A stretch of 64,000 bases of DNA from Neurospora tetrasperma FGSC 2508 (taxonomy: Eukaryota; Ascomycota; Sordariomycetes; Sordariales; Sordariaceae), in assembly GCF_000213175.1 (NCBI RefSeq), contig NW_009799102.1, positions 1,855,627 to 1,919,626 of the forward strand. Direction: 5' to 3'. A model generated the notes under the pieces. The model was not told where the DNA came from and did no database searches. It worked only from the letters and a program-made list of their open reading frames with translations. Positions 49,533-60,157 of the stretch are shown here, piece after piece. Within the stretch, counting starts at the first letter, position 1, and each line of letters begins with the position of its first letter. The position numbers and the translations under genes were made by a program.

Positions 49533-50659
49533 ATGCCTCCCAAGAAGCAGGATCCGAAGGCCGCCGCCGGCAAGAAGAAGGCTGTCGAAGACAAGACCTT
49601 CGGCATGAAAAACAAGAAGGGCTCTGCCGCCCAGAAACAGATTGCCGCCCTGCAGGCCTCAATGAAGAACGGCGGAAACGCTGAGCAGAAGCGCAAGGAA
49701 GCCGAGAAGGCCGCCCGTGAGCGCGAGAAGAAGGCGGCTGAGGATGCCAAGAGGGAGGCCGATCTGCTTCTCAACAAGCCCGCCCAGATCCAAAAGGTTC
49801 CCTTTGGTGTCGACCCCAAGACCGTTGTCTGCATTTTCTTCAAGAAGGGCAACTGCGAAAAGGGCAAGAAGTGCAAGTTTTCCCACGACCTGGAGCAAGA
49901 GCGCAAGGTCGAAAAGAGGAATCTGTACCAGGATACACGAGCAGAGGAGGACGACAAGAAGAAGCAAGAGACCTCGGCGGACTGGGACGAAGAAAAGCTG
50001 CGCTCCGTCGTCTTGTCCAAGAAGGGCAACCAGCGCACCACCACAGACAAGGTGTGCAAGTTCTTTATCGAAGCGATCGAGGAGGGCAAGTACGGTTGGT
50101 TCTGGATTTGCCCGAATGGAGGAGACAAGTGCATGTATAAGCATGCTCTACCGCCTGGGTAAGTTGGGGTTTTGCACCATCAGCTTCTTCTCATAACTAA
50201 CACCATCTCTGTAGGTTCGTTCTCAAGACCAAGGAGCAAAGGGCGGCTGAGAAGGCGCTGCTGGACAAGTCGCCTCTCAGGACCCTTACTCTCGAGGAGT
50301 TCCTTGAGTCCGAGAGGCACAAGCTCACCGGCACTCTCACCCCCGTAACACCCGAGAGTTTCGCCAAATGGAAGAAGGAGCGTCTCGACAAGAAGGCTGC
50401 CGAGGAGGCTGCAAGGAAGGCGAAGGAAGCGACCGGTCGTGCCTTGTTCGAAAGTGGCAACTGGAGAATGGAGGCCGATATCGATTCCGACGACGAGGGG
50501 GACGACGACGCCTGGAACTTGGAGAAGCTGCGGAAGGAGACCGAGGCCCTCCAGATCAAGAAAGAGGAGGAACGATTGTCAGCCCTCCACGGTGTTCCTG
50601 TCACACTCGGCGAAGCGAAGGACGTTACCGGTCTCAGCGAGCCAACGCTTGGTACATGA
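49533..50659 (+). CDS. tma46: CCCH zinc-finger protein Tma46 / DFRP1 (ZC3H15 family)
   Basis: Exons 49533-50158 and 50215-50659 join across a 56-nt intron to give 356 residues. The ATG at 49533 sits in CCCACCATGC and gives the family start MPPKKQ. Residues ~1-85 are a Lys/Ala-rich basic helix. The first CCCH finger (C-x7-C-x5-C-x3-H, residues ~99-117) is CIFFKKGNC...CKFSH. The second (~175-204) has the long first spacer typical of this family and ends [12 protein letters not shown]. The DFRP domain follows ([15 protein letters not shown]...). Its partner is the DRG1/Rbg1 GTPase. The complex associates with translating ribosomes and helps when elongation stalls. An acidic patch ([16 protein letters not shown]) precedes the C terminus. 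Confidence 0.94.
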
Positions 50660-51775
50660 GGGCGTATCAGCACACGAGGAGAAAATACCAGCGCCGCCGC
50701 TTCAGAAAGTTTGAGCCCATCCGAGAGTTTGGCACTTACTTGCGGCAGGGATCTGGCGCCAAGTTGATGAAGCTGTTCGAGTTGCTCGAGGCAACTTGCT
50801 CAGAGGTTATCCGACATCTATATCACGATATATGCACGAAGCTTCGAGGAGTGAAGCCGAGTTGCACCTCCACAAAGGAGCAGTGGGAAGAATGTCGTCA
50901 GGTTTCGGTTTGGAAGCTCTGGTCATGAACTAGTCTAGCTCACACACATAATCATAGGCATGCCCGGATCCAGCACTTCGTTCCAAACTTCTTTGCGTGT
51001 CTCACGTGTCTAGTCGCCTTCGCTACCAGCATTCATTTTATGAACAGAGACGGACATAGGATACATGGGTTCATCAGGACATGTCAGTTGTTATGTCCTT
51101 CGATCCAGCAAGCCGTCCTTCTACCTGCACGTCCGTGGCCCAGCTTGTTCGTCGGTGGCTCGTGGCTAAAGATTTCTTATTCAGAATGGGTTCGGTGTGA
51201 TGGAACTGCAGCACATGATAAGGCATTCGAGGCATTGGTCAAGCAGGCCGAGTTATTGATCCACGCATGGCTTGCAACTAATTTGTAGAATTACGGTGTG
51301 GCTGTCCGCAAAAGCACTCACCACGACGCTTACGCAGTGACGGGGAAGGTAGAGTTAAACCTAGAGCCACCCAAGTGTGGCCACATCGTCTTCAATGTGA
51401 TGTTTGGGCAGCGAGCAGAAGCTTGTTGTGCATCGTTCGCATGGACTGCCCAGGAAGAATACAAGGCCGATGAACTGATACGTTTGATGTTTCGTTCAAC
51501 ACTGGTAGCTCCCTTTTAGCAAGCAGAACTAATGGGTGAACATTGGATTGCTTCTTGCACAGTCCAGTACTTGTTAGGTCTTCAAAAGCTAGCCAGACGG
51601 TCGGGTTTGAAGACCTGGCGAGGAGGTACCATGAATCAGTCGTTGTTGTCCACACTTGTAGTTTCCTAAACTGCTTCAAAATAAACCCTTATACCGGATG
51701 GATGGGAGTCTTGTAATATGCATCTTTAGTAAATGCAACCACAAACAGCGCTGCTTCCCCATGAAATTACCTCAC
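50660..51775. other. Intergenic region downstream of tma46
   Basis: Several small frames (73-95 codons) starting at non-ATG codons or overlapping each other. The strand-overlapping 186-codon frame ending at 50928 is a shadow of tma46. Nothing else is seen before the hAT-type element. Confidence 0.5.
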
Positions 51776-52257
51776 TTTACCTAGAGCTTGACTTGCCGCA
51801 CCGTCCCTAATGTCCTCATGCACCCTTTTCAGCTGGCATAATTACAAGTCGTTTTTACGTATAACTTACTGTATTCTCGATGCTTCAGGCTATTATACTG
51901 CGCTTAGTTATAAGGGTATAAAAGTATTTGAATACAGTTAATTGTAAAGTACGAGCGCTTCGCTGTTAGTAGTCTGAATGAGTGCAGTCGATTTGGGGGG
52001 TGTAAATGTGGTTGTGTAGCGATGTTTCTGTACAGAAATGTGGCCTTGACTGTGCGGCGCATATTGAAATCGTCAAGTTTTATTGATATACGATTGGATG
52101 TTACATGACATTCTAAAAGTGGGTTTTACTATACAAAACGCGGAGTTTTACATGTCAGCTGTCATCGGTTGGCATGTGGGGAAAAAAGGGTGCGCGAAGT
52201 CAAAATAGGGTGCATGAGGACATCAGGGACGGTGCGGCAAGTTAAGCTCTTTACCTA
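51776..52257. mobile_element. hAT-type MITE with 8-bp target-site duplication
   Basis: TTTACCTA occurs at 51776-51783 and again at 52250-52257, directly outside inverted repeats of about 42 bp. The arms are GAGCTTGACTTGCCGCACC at the left and GAGCTTAACTTGCCGCACC as the reverse complement of the right. They continue through GTCCCT(A/G)ATGTCC to CATGCACCC, with only two mismatches, both transitions. An 8-bp duplication is the hallmark of hAT transposases. The element itself is 466 bp (51784-52249), A+T-rich inside and without a coding frame, so it is non-autonomous. The transitions are compatible with light RIP. Confidence 0.9.
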
Positions 52258-52693
52258 ATTTGATGAAAGTTAACAAGTCCTCTGTAATTACTACTTTGCA
52301 CAGACCACTTTCTGAGCCGTGCGATTAGAAGTAATAGTTTCATTGCTAACATCACGTCCAGTCGCGTCAGTCCCTCATCAACCCACGCCCTCTCCTATAA
52401 CTACAGGAAGCCGGCATTAGTCTGCCAAATCAGCCCTCTACACCAACCAAGGTACTTGATATTTGCTGGATATCCTTTTATTCCCCCAGCTAGGGACTTT
52501 CAAGTAGCATACTTCGTCAAAACCATCAAACTCAGCAGTTAAAAAGGTGCGTTGAGATATTCTCACTTGTGGCAGATATTGCGACTAATAGGCCCCAGAT
52601 TCACTCTGTTGGATGACGACAATTTTCATCCTAATCTGGCATTAAATCTCAATCTGCTTTACCGCGAACTTGATCGAGGGAAAAGTGGAAAGG
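52258..52693. other. Upstream region of the AT-hook/zinc-finger gene
   Basis: Presumed promoter and leader of the gene at 52694. The hAT-type MITE inserted only about 440 bases upstream of its start codon. No open frame or motif of note. Confidence 0.5.
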
Positions 52694-54364
52694 ATGCCCT
52701 ACGATCCGGACCTTTATCCGGATGACGACCCTATCGACAACTTCAATTATGATCCTAAGGACGATTATGATGAGCTGGGCGATGACTATGACCCGGATCT
52801 AGACCCAAACCAACAAAGGGATCACGAAGAGGACGTGGATGAGTTCTACGATGCAGAAGACGTGGAGGATGAACCACCACTACAAGCGCCCGCCAAAGTT
52901 CCCCAACATCCGAGGCGAGCTACGCTCTCGCCTTTGCAACCCTCAAGATCTGAGCGACATGCGACGCCAACATCGACATCTGTCCGCGATGGAACACCGA
53001 GGTCAGCTCGGGTCGCCGTCATGCTCCCGGTAAGCGTGAAGAAGGAGGCCTATATCAGCATCCCAGATGTTGCATCAGACGAGGAGGAGGAGGAGGAGGA
53101 GGAGGAGAAGACGGAAGAAGGAGATACAATGGTTGGCAATTTCGTGACATCAGACCTGATGCCTCCCACTCCAAAGAGGCGAAGAATCACAGAGCGGCCA
53201 TCGACGAAACCTACTCCCACTGTTGCCGCACCCAACTATGTGCCGCCGAAGGTTCAACCACCACCATTTCCGATACCAGATATTCCAGCACCAGTACCCC
53301 TGGTCAATCCAACAAAGAAACGAGGGCGGCCGTTCGGATGGAGACCAGGCTTGTCCTATGCCGCAATGCGAGGAAATCCCGTGCCTCCTCCTAGACCCAA
53401 AGTTCCGAAACAACCCAAAGCGCCAAGTGAGGTCAAGCGCAGAGGCCGTCCACCCAAGAAGCCCCATGAGTTGCCTAGAGAAATTTTCTCCAAACTCACG
53501 CCCAGGTACATCCGCTTCCTCTGCGAATGGGAGGGATGCCCGGCCGAGCTGCACAACTTTGAGACTCTACGGAAACACGTTTTGGTTGTACACGGCGATT
53601 ACAGACAACCTCATCAACACCATCTACTTTCAGCAAGAGAACAACCACAAGAGCCCAAGACTTGCAAATGGGCTTCCTGCCACAGCAAGCGTCTCCAATC
53701 CGAGCTGCCACCTCTCACCCTACCCACCAAATCCCACTTCGAAGCCCACGTCAACGAAAGCCATCTGATACCTTTCCTCTGGCACGTCGGCGACGGCCCC
53801 CGCAACACCAGCATCGAGTCTCCCCTCTCCGAGAAGCCCCTGACCATAACATCGGCCCTCCCATCACAACCGTCATCGTCATCATCCATCTCTCACCTCG
53901 ATTTTACAACAACCACCACCACCACCACCACCACCGCCACCACTTCCACCGCCATCAAACTCCAACCACTACCACCCTACCTCTTCGACGCCTCCGGCAA
54001 CCAAGTAACCTCCTCCGTCCGCGACCAGCTTTACGAAAACGACGACGACAAACGCCGCCGCCGCGTGCGCCTGGAGCAAGTGCATTTCCTGAGAGACGAG
54101 AACGCAGCCCCGGAGCCAGTTTACACGCAGGCCGAGCGGGACGCAATGGAGGCGAGCTTGGCGGCCAAGAAGAAGAAGCAGGATGAGTTTTGGGAGTACT
54201 ACGAGAAAGTGATGGGACCCGTGGTAGAGGTGACGGTGCTTGCAGCGGACCAGGAGGACCTGGAGGTCCCGGAGAATCCTTCTGGAAACCTGGGCAAGGA
54301 GGTTAAGAGGAAGATGTTGAGTTGTGGGTGGGATCCGCAGTGGAGGGGGTTGTATCAGGATTGA
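52694..54364 (+). CDS. AT-hook and C2H2 zinc-finger protein, probable DNA-binding regulator
   Basis: A single-exon 556-residue protein. I start at ATG 52694 (MPYDPDLYPDDD); the frame opens eight codons earlier but only at TTG. Residues 1-60 are acidic and Tyr/Asp/Pro-rich. A poly-Glu run (GAG repeats) lies at about 130-145. Two AT-hooks, KKRGRPFG at ~208 and KRRGRPPKK at ~248, are followed by two C2H2-like fingers. The first is C-x4-C-x12-H-x4-H at ~277-299 (CEWEGC...). The second starts CKWASC at ~323 with a longer spacer and ends H-x4-H. A Thr run from (ACC)n lies near 410-420, and the C-terminal ~100 residues are a charged helix. Minor-groove plus zinc-finger binding suggests a chromatin or transcription role. 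No specific ortholog is recognised. Confidence 0.85.
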   Translation: MPYDPDLYPDDDPIDNFNYDPKDDYDELGDDYDPDLDPNQQRDHEEDVDEFYDAEDVEDEPPLQAPAKVPQHPRRATLSPLQPSRSERHATPTSTSVRDGTPRSARVAVMLPVSVKKEAYISIPDVASDEEEEEEEEEKTEEGDTMVGNFVTSDLMPPTPKRRRITERPSTKPTPTVAAPNYVPPKVQPPPFPIPDIPAPVPLVNPTKKRGRPFGWRPGLSYAAMRGNPVPPPRPKVPKQPKAPSEVKRRGRPPKKPHELPREIFSKLTPRYIRFLCEWEGCPAELHNFETLRKHVLVVHGDYRQPHQHHLLSAREQPQEPKTCKWASCHSKRLQSELPPLTLPTKSHFEAHVNESHLIPFLWHVGDGPRNTSIESPLSEKPLTITSALPSQPSSSSSISHLDFTTTTTTTTTTATTSTAIKLQPLPPYLFDASGNQVTSSVRDQLYENDDDKRRRRVRLEQVHFLRDENAAPEPVYTQAERDAMEASLAAKKKKQDEFWEYYEKVMGPVVEVTVLAADQEDLEVPENPSGNLGKEVKRKMLSCGWDPQWRGLYQD

Positions 54365-56188
54365 TTTTTTTTAAGCGGGAGGGGGAAGGGGAAAGGGGGA
54401 TGAAGGATGGAAGGAGATGGGTGAATGTACTTCTGGTTGCGTGTGTGTTGTTGGGGTGGAAAGTGGTGGAAAAGGTAGGGGCATATTGTTTGTATACTTA
54501 TGTACCTTCACACCTTCTTAACATAGCAAGCGATACTCAAGTGAAGGGCTCCAAATGTTCGTATCATGCCATAGCTTGCAGTAAGTTCTTGGTACTGTTT
54601 TTTGCCTTGATATGAGTTGATATTCACCTATAGATATATTTCGCTATAAATGACAGCAACGCTGGCTCTTAGATGACACGCTACCAGGGGTAAACTCCCC
54701 ATGGGAGAGTACCCAGGACTTGCATGAAAAGATGGACTTTGAGCGAAATGGAGCGGATGACGTTCTGGTTCACGGCCGAACACACTATTCAGCCACTAGA
54801 CTACATCGAGACAATAATATTCACTTGGAGTAGACACTAAGCTGACCGAATTTCTTGCGTTGATGAATTTGCAACGTAAACTGAAGCTCGAAGTACTTCC
54901 ATGATGTGAATTCCGGAGAACCTTCTAAATTGTCGCAATTTGTATAATAGATAAAATTACTAGGAAAACACTTTAGCGCTGGATATTTGTCTTTGCAATG
55001 TAACGCTTTAAAAGAGGTTTTTGGGGCGGGTACTTTGCGACATTCTGAGATGCAGAGTGAAAAGCTTGGAGACTAGAGAGACATGTCGAAGAAGACGAGG
55101 AAGAGCTAACTAGGTGAATTGCCCTATACCTCTATGCTTGGGTTCTTGACCTGGCTGGGACCTGGATACCAACCCCCACTCAGCGATGGGAATGTATCAC
55201 GATACCAGTGCATGCGTACACTACATACACAGTCAGAGTCTACTGGAAGGTGACAAACAGTAGACTGAGGAAACTTGATGAATTTGGTCTTTCCGGGGTA
55301 GGCTTGGCTTCCCCAGCTTGACGGGGATCGGTCAACGTGGAACTTGAGGTTGGTTACTTGGCTATCTGGTTGCCTGCGTTAAACACCAATTTGGGTGATG
55401 AGTACCTAGTGTAAGACCTCGCTAAAAGCGACCAGATTTCGGACAGTAACTGCCGGGACGGGTTATGCTCCGAGCTGTCGCCAACGGGAAGTGCGCATAT
55501 ACTGTATCTATTAGACATTGTAATAAAAGAGGACTTCCATAGATACTTGTCTCTGATGTCCCAGCCTTTCCATCATCCATCTGCAAGTCCTCGACAGCGC
55601 TCGACAGTCTGGATCCATCAAAGACGTTGCCAAGCCCTGCGAGGTGTGGTGGCGGGAAGACAGGGACCAAAGAATTGCGATCCAACAGAAACCAGTGTTT
55701 TTAGAAGGTAGTGTAGAGACGGCTGGTACTGAGACATGATGCTCGTACGCTAGGTGTTGCGAGGCTGCTTTACACATCTTCGCTGCTGTGGATTTGAAGC
55801 TGGCCATGAGCCTCATGATGGACCAGACGGGTTGGGGGTTTTGCCTTGCTGATAAATGCAGTTTTCAATGGATGACAGATGGCGTGCCATTGATGCCGAA
55901 ATGACTGGACGAGAACCCTTCAACTTGGAAAGAAGGCGCAGTTCAAATGGTCGGGACTCCGATCGTTCTCATCGCTCCAGTCGGCGTGCGCCGGAAGGTC
56001 CCGTAACACTCCACCAACCTGAGGAATCCAGAGGAGACCTTGGAAACAGGCAGTCTCCTTGGAGTCTTTGGACACCATGTTTCGACCTTCCGCCAATAAG
56101 TAAACCTGTGGTTGCTGCACTAGCAGAACATCACCACATTAGAGTGCTTGCCAGCTAGCCGGAGGTACCTCTAAGTAGAGGTAGGCGG
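54365..56188. other. Intergenic region between the AT-hook gene and nrc-2
   Basis: No supported gene. Small frames (55422-55816 minus, 55856-56158 plus) have no domain and probably belong to nrc-2 upstream sequence. A tRNA-like A-box sequence near 54780-54810 on the minus strand lacks the rest of a tRNA. Confidence 0.5.
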
Positions 56189-56680
56189 ATGATGGGGAAC
56201 AACGCTGGTGTCACTGTGTGTTTAGCAACCAGCCCGTTGCACCATAATGGAAGAAACCCGAAGCGAAACAGCTTTCGCGGAGTGCCCAACAGCGACGCCT
56301 GCAGCCCCATTGGACGGCGTCCTGGAAGTGGAAGGTGCCTGGCCGCCAGCATTCGTAAACAAGTGGGCACACACCCAGACGCAACTGGCTCGGTCCGGAC
56401 ATTTCTTGTTAGACTTGTCATCTGTTATCCACTCTGCCATCCACTCTTTCGACATCCCTCTCTACGGGCCACTACCACCGGCCACCCCAGGCACTGCCTA
56501 CTACTGCTGCCACTCAGACCGGAGGAACTGCCAGGCCACCCGCTGCACCCAGCACCCTCCACTGCATTGGCAACTCGCGCACTCGCAGTCCAGTGCACCT
56601 TGGCCCCCCCCGTCTTTCCCCCTTCCTCCCATCCACAAGTCGCATCATGGACTCGTCTTCATGAGCATTACATCACAAGG

Positions 56681-58741
56681 ATGCCGTCCACAAAGAACGC
56701 CAACGGCGAAGGCCATTTCCCCTCGCGCATCAAGCAATTCTTCCGCATCAATTCCGGCTCCAAAGACCACAAGGACCGCGATGCCCACACCACCTCCAGC
56801 TCCCACGGCGGAGCACCACGCGCCGACGCCAAGACGCCCTCCGGCTTCCGTCAATCCCGTTTCTTCAGCGTCGGCCGCCTTCGCAGCACCACCGTCGTGA
56901 GCGAGGGCAATCCGCTCGACGAATCCATGAGTCCGACCGCACACGCGAACCCGTATTTTGCCCACCAGGGCCAACCGGGCCTGCGCCATCACAATGACGG
57001 CTCGGTTCCGCCCAGCCCGCCCGACACGCCCTCACTCAAGGTCGACGGCCCCGAAGGCTCGCAGCAGCCCACGGCGGCCACAAAAGAAGAGCTTGCGAGG
57101 AAACTGAGGAGAGTCGCCAGTGCTCCCAACGCTCAAGGCCTGTTTTCAAAGGGTCAGGGCAACGGCGAGCGCCCTGCCACGGCCGAACTCAGCAAGGAGC
57201 CGCTCGAGGAGAGCAAGGATTCCAACACCGTCGGTTTCGCAGAGCAAAAGCCCAACAACGATTCCTCCACAAGTCTGGCTGCGCCCGATGCCGATGGTCT
57301 CGGAGCGCTGCCTCCTCCCATCCGTCAGTCGCCGCTCGCCTTCCGCCGAACATACAGCTCCAACTCCATCAAGGTCCGCAACGTTGAGGTCGGCCCCCAG
57401 AGTTTCGACAAGATCAAGTTGATTGGCAAGGGCGATGTCGGCAAGGTATATCTAGTCAAGGAGAAGAAGAGCGGGAGGTTATATGCCATGAAGGGTACGT
57501 CTTCGCGTCCGTTCGGTACAATGTCTCACCCCTTACTAACAAAGCAACACAGTTCTGAGCAAGAAGGAAATGATCAAGCGTAACAAGATCAAGAGAGCCT
57601 TGGCCGAGCAGGAAATTCTCGCGACAAGCAACCATCCCTTCATCGTGACCCTGTATCACTCCTTCCAATCCGAGGACTACCTTTACCTTTGCATGGAATA
57701 CTGCAGCGGTGGCGAGTTCTTCAGAGCTCTACAGACACGTCCCGGCAAGTGTATCCCCGAGGACGATGCTCGCTTCTACGCCGCAGAGGTGACTGCTGCG
57801 CTTGAATACCTGCATCTTATGGGATTCATCTACCGGGATCTCAAGCCAGAGAGTACGTTTCCACTTTTCCCACCTTTCATCATGCCGATCATTTCGCATA
57901 ACTAACTGTCGATCATCACAGATATCCTACTGCATCAGTCTGGACATATCATGCTTTCAGATTTCGATCTGTCCAAGCAGTCCGACCCGGGCGGCAAGCC
58001 AACCATGATTATTGGCAAGAACGGCACGAGTACGTCGTCGTTGCCGACCATCGATACCAAGTCATGCATAGCAAACTTCCGCACAAACTCCTTTGTGGGC
58101 ACAGAAGAGTATATCGCACCAGAAGTGATTAAGGGCAGTGGGCATACTAGTGCAGTCGACTGGTGGACGCTCGGAATTCTCATCTACGAAATGCTGTACG
58201 GTACTACCCCCTTCAAGGGTAAGAACCGTAACGCAACGTTCGCCAACATCCTCAGGGAAGATATTCCCTTCCCTGACCATGCCGGCGCGCCGCAAATATC
58301 AAAGTAAGTCTCCCATACTTGTCAACGCTTTCTGCCCTGACTACTTGCTAACCTTGAATCATCAGCCTTTGCAAATCCCTCATACGCAAATTGCTTATCA
58401 AGGACGAGAACCGTCGTCTAGGTGCCCGTGCTGGTGCATCCGACATCAAGACTCATCCCTTCTTCCGGACGACACAATGGGCTCTGATCCGTCACATGAA
58501 GCCGCCCATTGTCCCGAACCAAGGTCGCGGCATTGATACACTGAACTTCCGCAACGTCAAGGAAAGTGAGAGCGTGGATATCAGCGGGTCCAGGCAGATG
58601 GGCCTTAAAGGGGAACCTCTCGAAAGTGGGATGGTAACACCAGGCGAGAATGCCGTTGATCCATTCGAAGAGTTCAACAGCGTTACATTACATCACGACG
58701 GGGATGAAGAGTACCATTCTGATGCTTATGAGAAACGATGA
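56681..58741 (+). CDS. nrc-2: NRC-2, AGC-family Ser/Thr kinase repressing conidiation
   Basis: Four exons (56681-57494, 57553-57852, 57922-58303, 58366-58741) give 623 residues, the length I recall for Neurospora NRC-2. The disordered N-terminal ~240 residues are Ser/Pro-rich. The kinase domain starts at ~241: glycine loop [14 protein letters not shown]-binding Lys271, catalytic YRDLKPEN (Asp367). The magnesium motif is DFD (385-387) rather than DFG, and an insert of ~40 residues precedes APE (437-439). Both features mark the AGC-VIII/flippase-kinase group (yeast Fpk1, Kin82; plant phototropins). The C-terminal tail includes [12 protein letters not shown], a degenerate hydrophobic motif. nrc-2 was isolated from mutants that conidiate without repression. 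By homology it may phosphorylate lipid flippases. Confidence 0.96.
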
Positions 58742-60157
58742 GGGAGTTTCGGGAGGTCCCAACTCCTGGTCGTTTTTATTGAGGGCATTTTCAGCTGGTG
58801 AGGATCGCAATCAATTGATGGCTCCGTCATCTCTCGCGCCTCTGCCTTGCGTTCTGTCGCAGGGCGCGTCCCATGGCGACACTCATTTGGCGCTCTGCAC
58901 TGTGTTTCCTGTTATCTGTTTTACTACTTGCAGAGCTGAAACATACCTGCCTGCAGCGTAGTTTCTCGTTCTTCTCGTTCACACATCTCACTCACTTTAA
59001 ACTGACACGTGGACACGAGTGCTCAGAGGACTTTGTTTAAGGGGTTTGGCTCACCATATTCATTTCCATCTTCATTTGAAGGAGTTTCATGGCGGTGGCG
59101 TTTTCTTTTTCTGTTTGCTTTTTCTTTTTCTTTTTTTGGAAGGGAAGTTCAGGGTGAAGAAAGGATTGAAAGAAACCAGCGCAGTTGTGCAGATCTAGCA
59201 AAGATTTATTGTTATACGGCATATAACTTATTGGAGGAGAGAAAAACAGTCGGTGCTATTCGATGGGAGAGTGGCGATGAGCGGGAAAAAGTATCTAGTC
59301 ATGAGATATTGGAAATATTCGGTGTAGCACGAATAGAATTGCGCAGTAAATACAACGATGGTGTACGATGCGAGGACTTGACCTGGAGCCATACGCAATT
59401 CCTTGAAGCCCAATGAAGCTACATCTTTGCCGAGGGTCATCCACTCCACGACAACACTCAATCAGTCTTATTTGGAGAAGAAGACGATGGACACTCGACA
59501 GTTGCAGACCGAGTTCGTCTTGGCCGCTCTGTTGCTTCGACATCGCTGAAGCGGAAATTTGACGAGTGGCATTTGGATGCGGATATCTGCTGTGTGACCA
59601 CCGTCGCTCATGGTCGCCTTCCCTGATTGTCTGCAACCAGCCTATGCTTGGTAGGTAGCTCTCTCCCAAGCTGCGTTGACCAGATGCATAGATGACAGTC
59701 CCGTTGTGAAATGGTCGGGTGGCCACGGTGTTCGAGGAAGTGCTGGAAGTACTTGCCGATTTTGAGAGATAAGCACAATATATCGCGGTAATGATGGCAT
59801 CAAGCGGAAAGCAGCAACCGGAATTATGAATGCACATTAGTACCTCTAGGCACCACCTAGGTCACTCGAGCCTCTCAACAGACATTCGAACAGAAGCAAC
59901 GATGAAACTAGCATCACTGATTGCAAGACGCCATGACAGTTCCAAGCACCTTCTGCGTAAAGACATTCAATGATGGAAGGACCATCAACATGGACACAGG
60001 AAGGAAGGAGCCTTTACAGCAGCAGTGAAAGTGCGTTGGGCTGTTCTCGTCATTCTTCGTCCTCACGAAAAGCCCTTCGTCCCCGATAACCAACCTGTCA
60101 ACATCGATGTGTGGCAGCCCCCAGCCCAACGGAGGTTTTGCAAGACCCCGACACGAC
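58742..60157. other. Region between nrc-2 and the CorA-like gene
   Basis: Contains the nrc-2 3' flank with T-rich tracts near 59100-59140 and the leader of the CorA-like gene. A 180-codon minus-strand frame (59837-59295) does start with ATG but has no recognised domain and mixed composition. I do not call it. Confidence 0.5.

Noticed and set aside
54740-54815. tRNA-like sequence on the minus strand (TAGTCTAGTGGCT resembles an A box)
   Set aside because: No B box (GGTTCGANTCC) follows at the right distance and the acceptor arms do not pair.
59295-59837. 180-codon minus-strand frame starting with ATG
   Set aside because: Lies between two plus-strand genes and has no domain or protein-like pattern. 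It could be chance.
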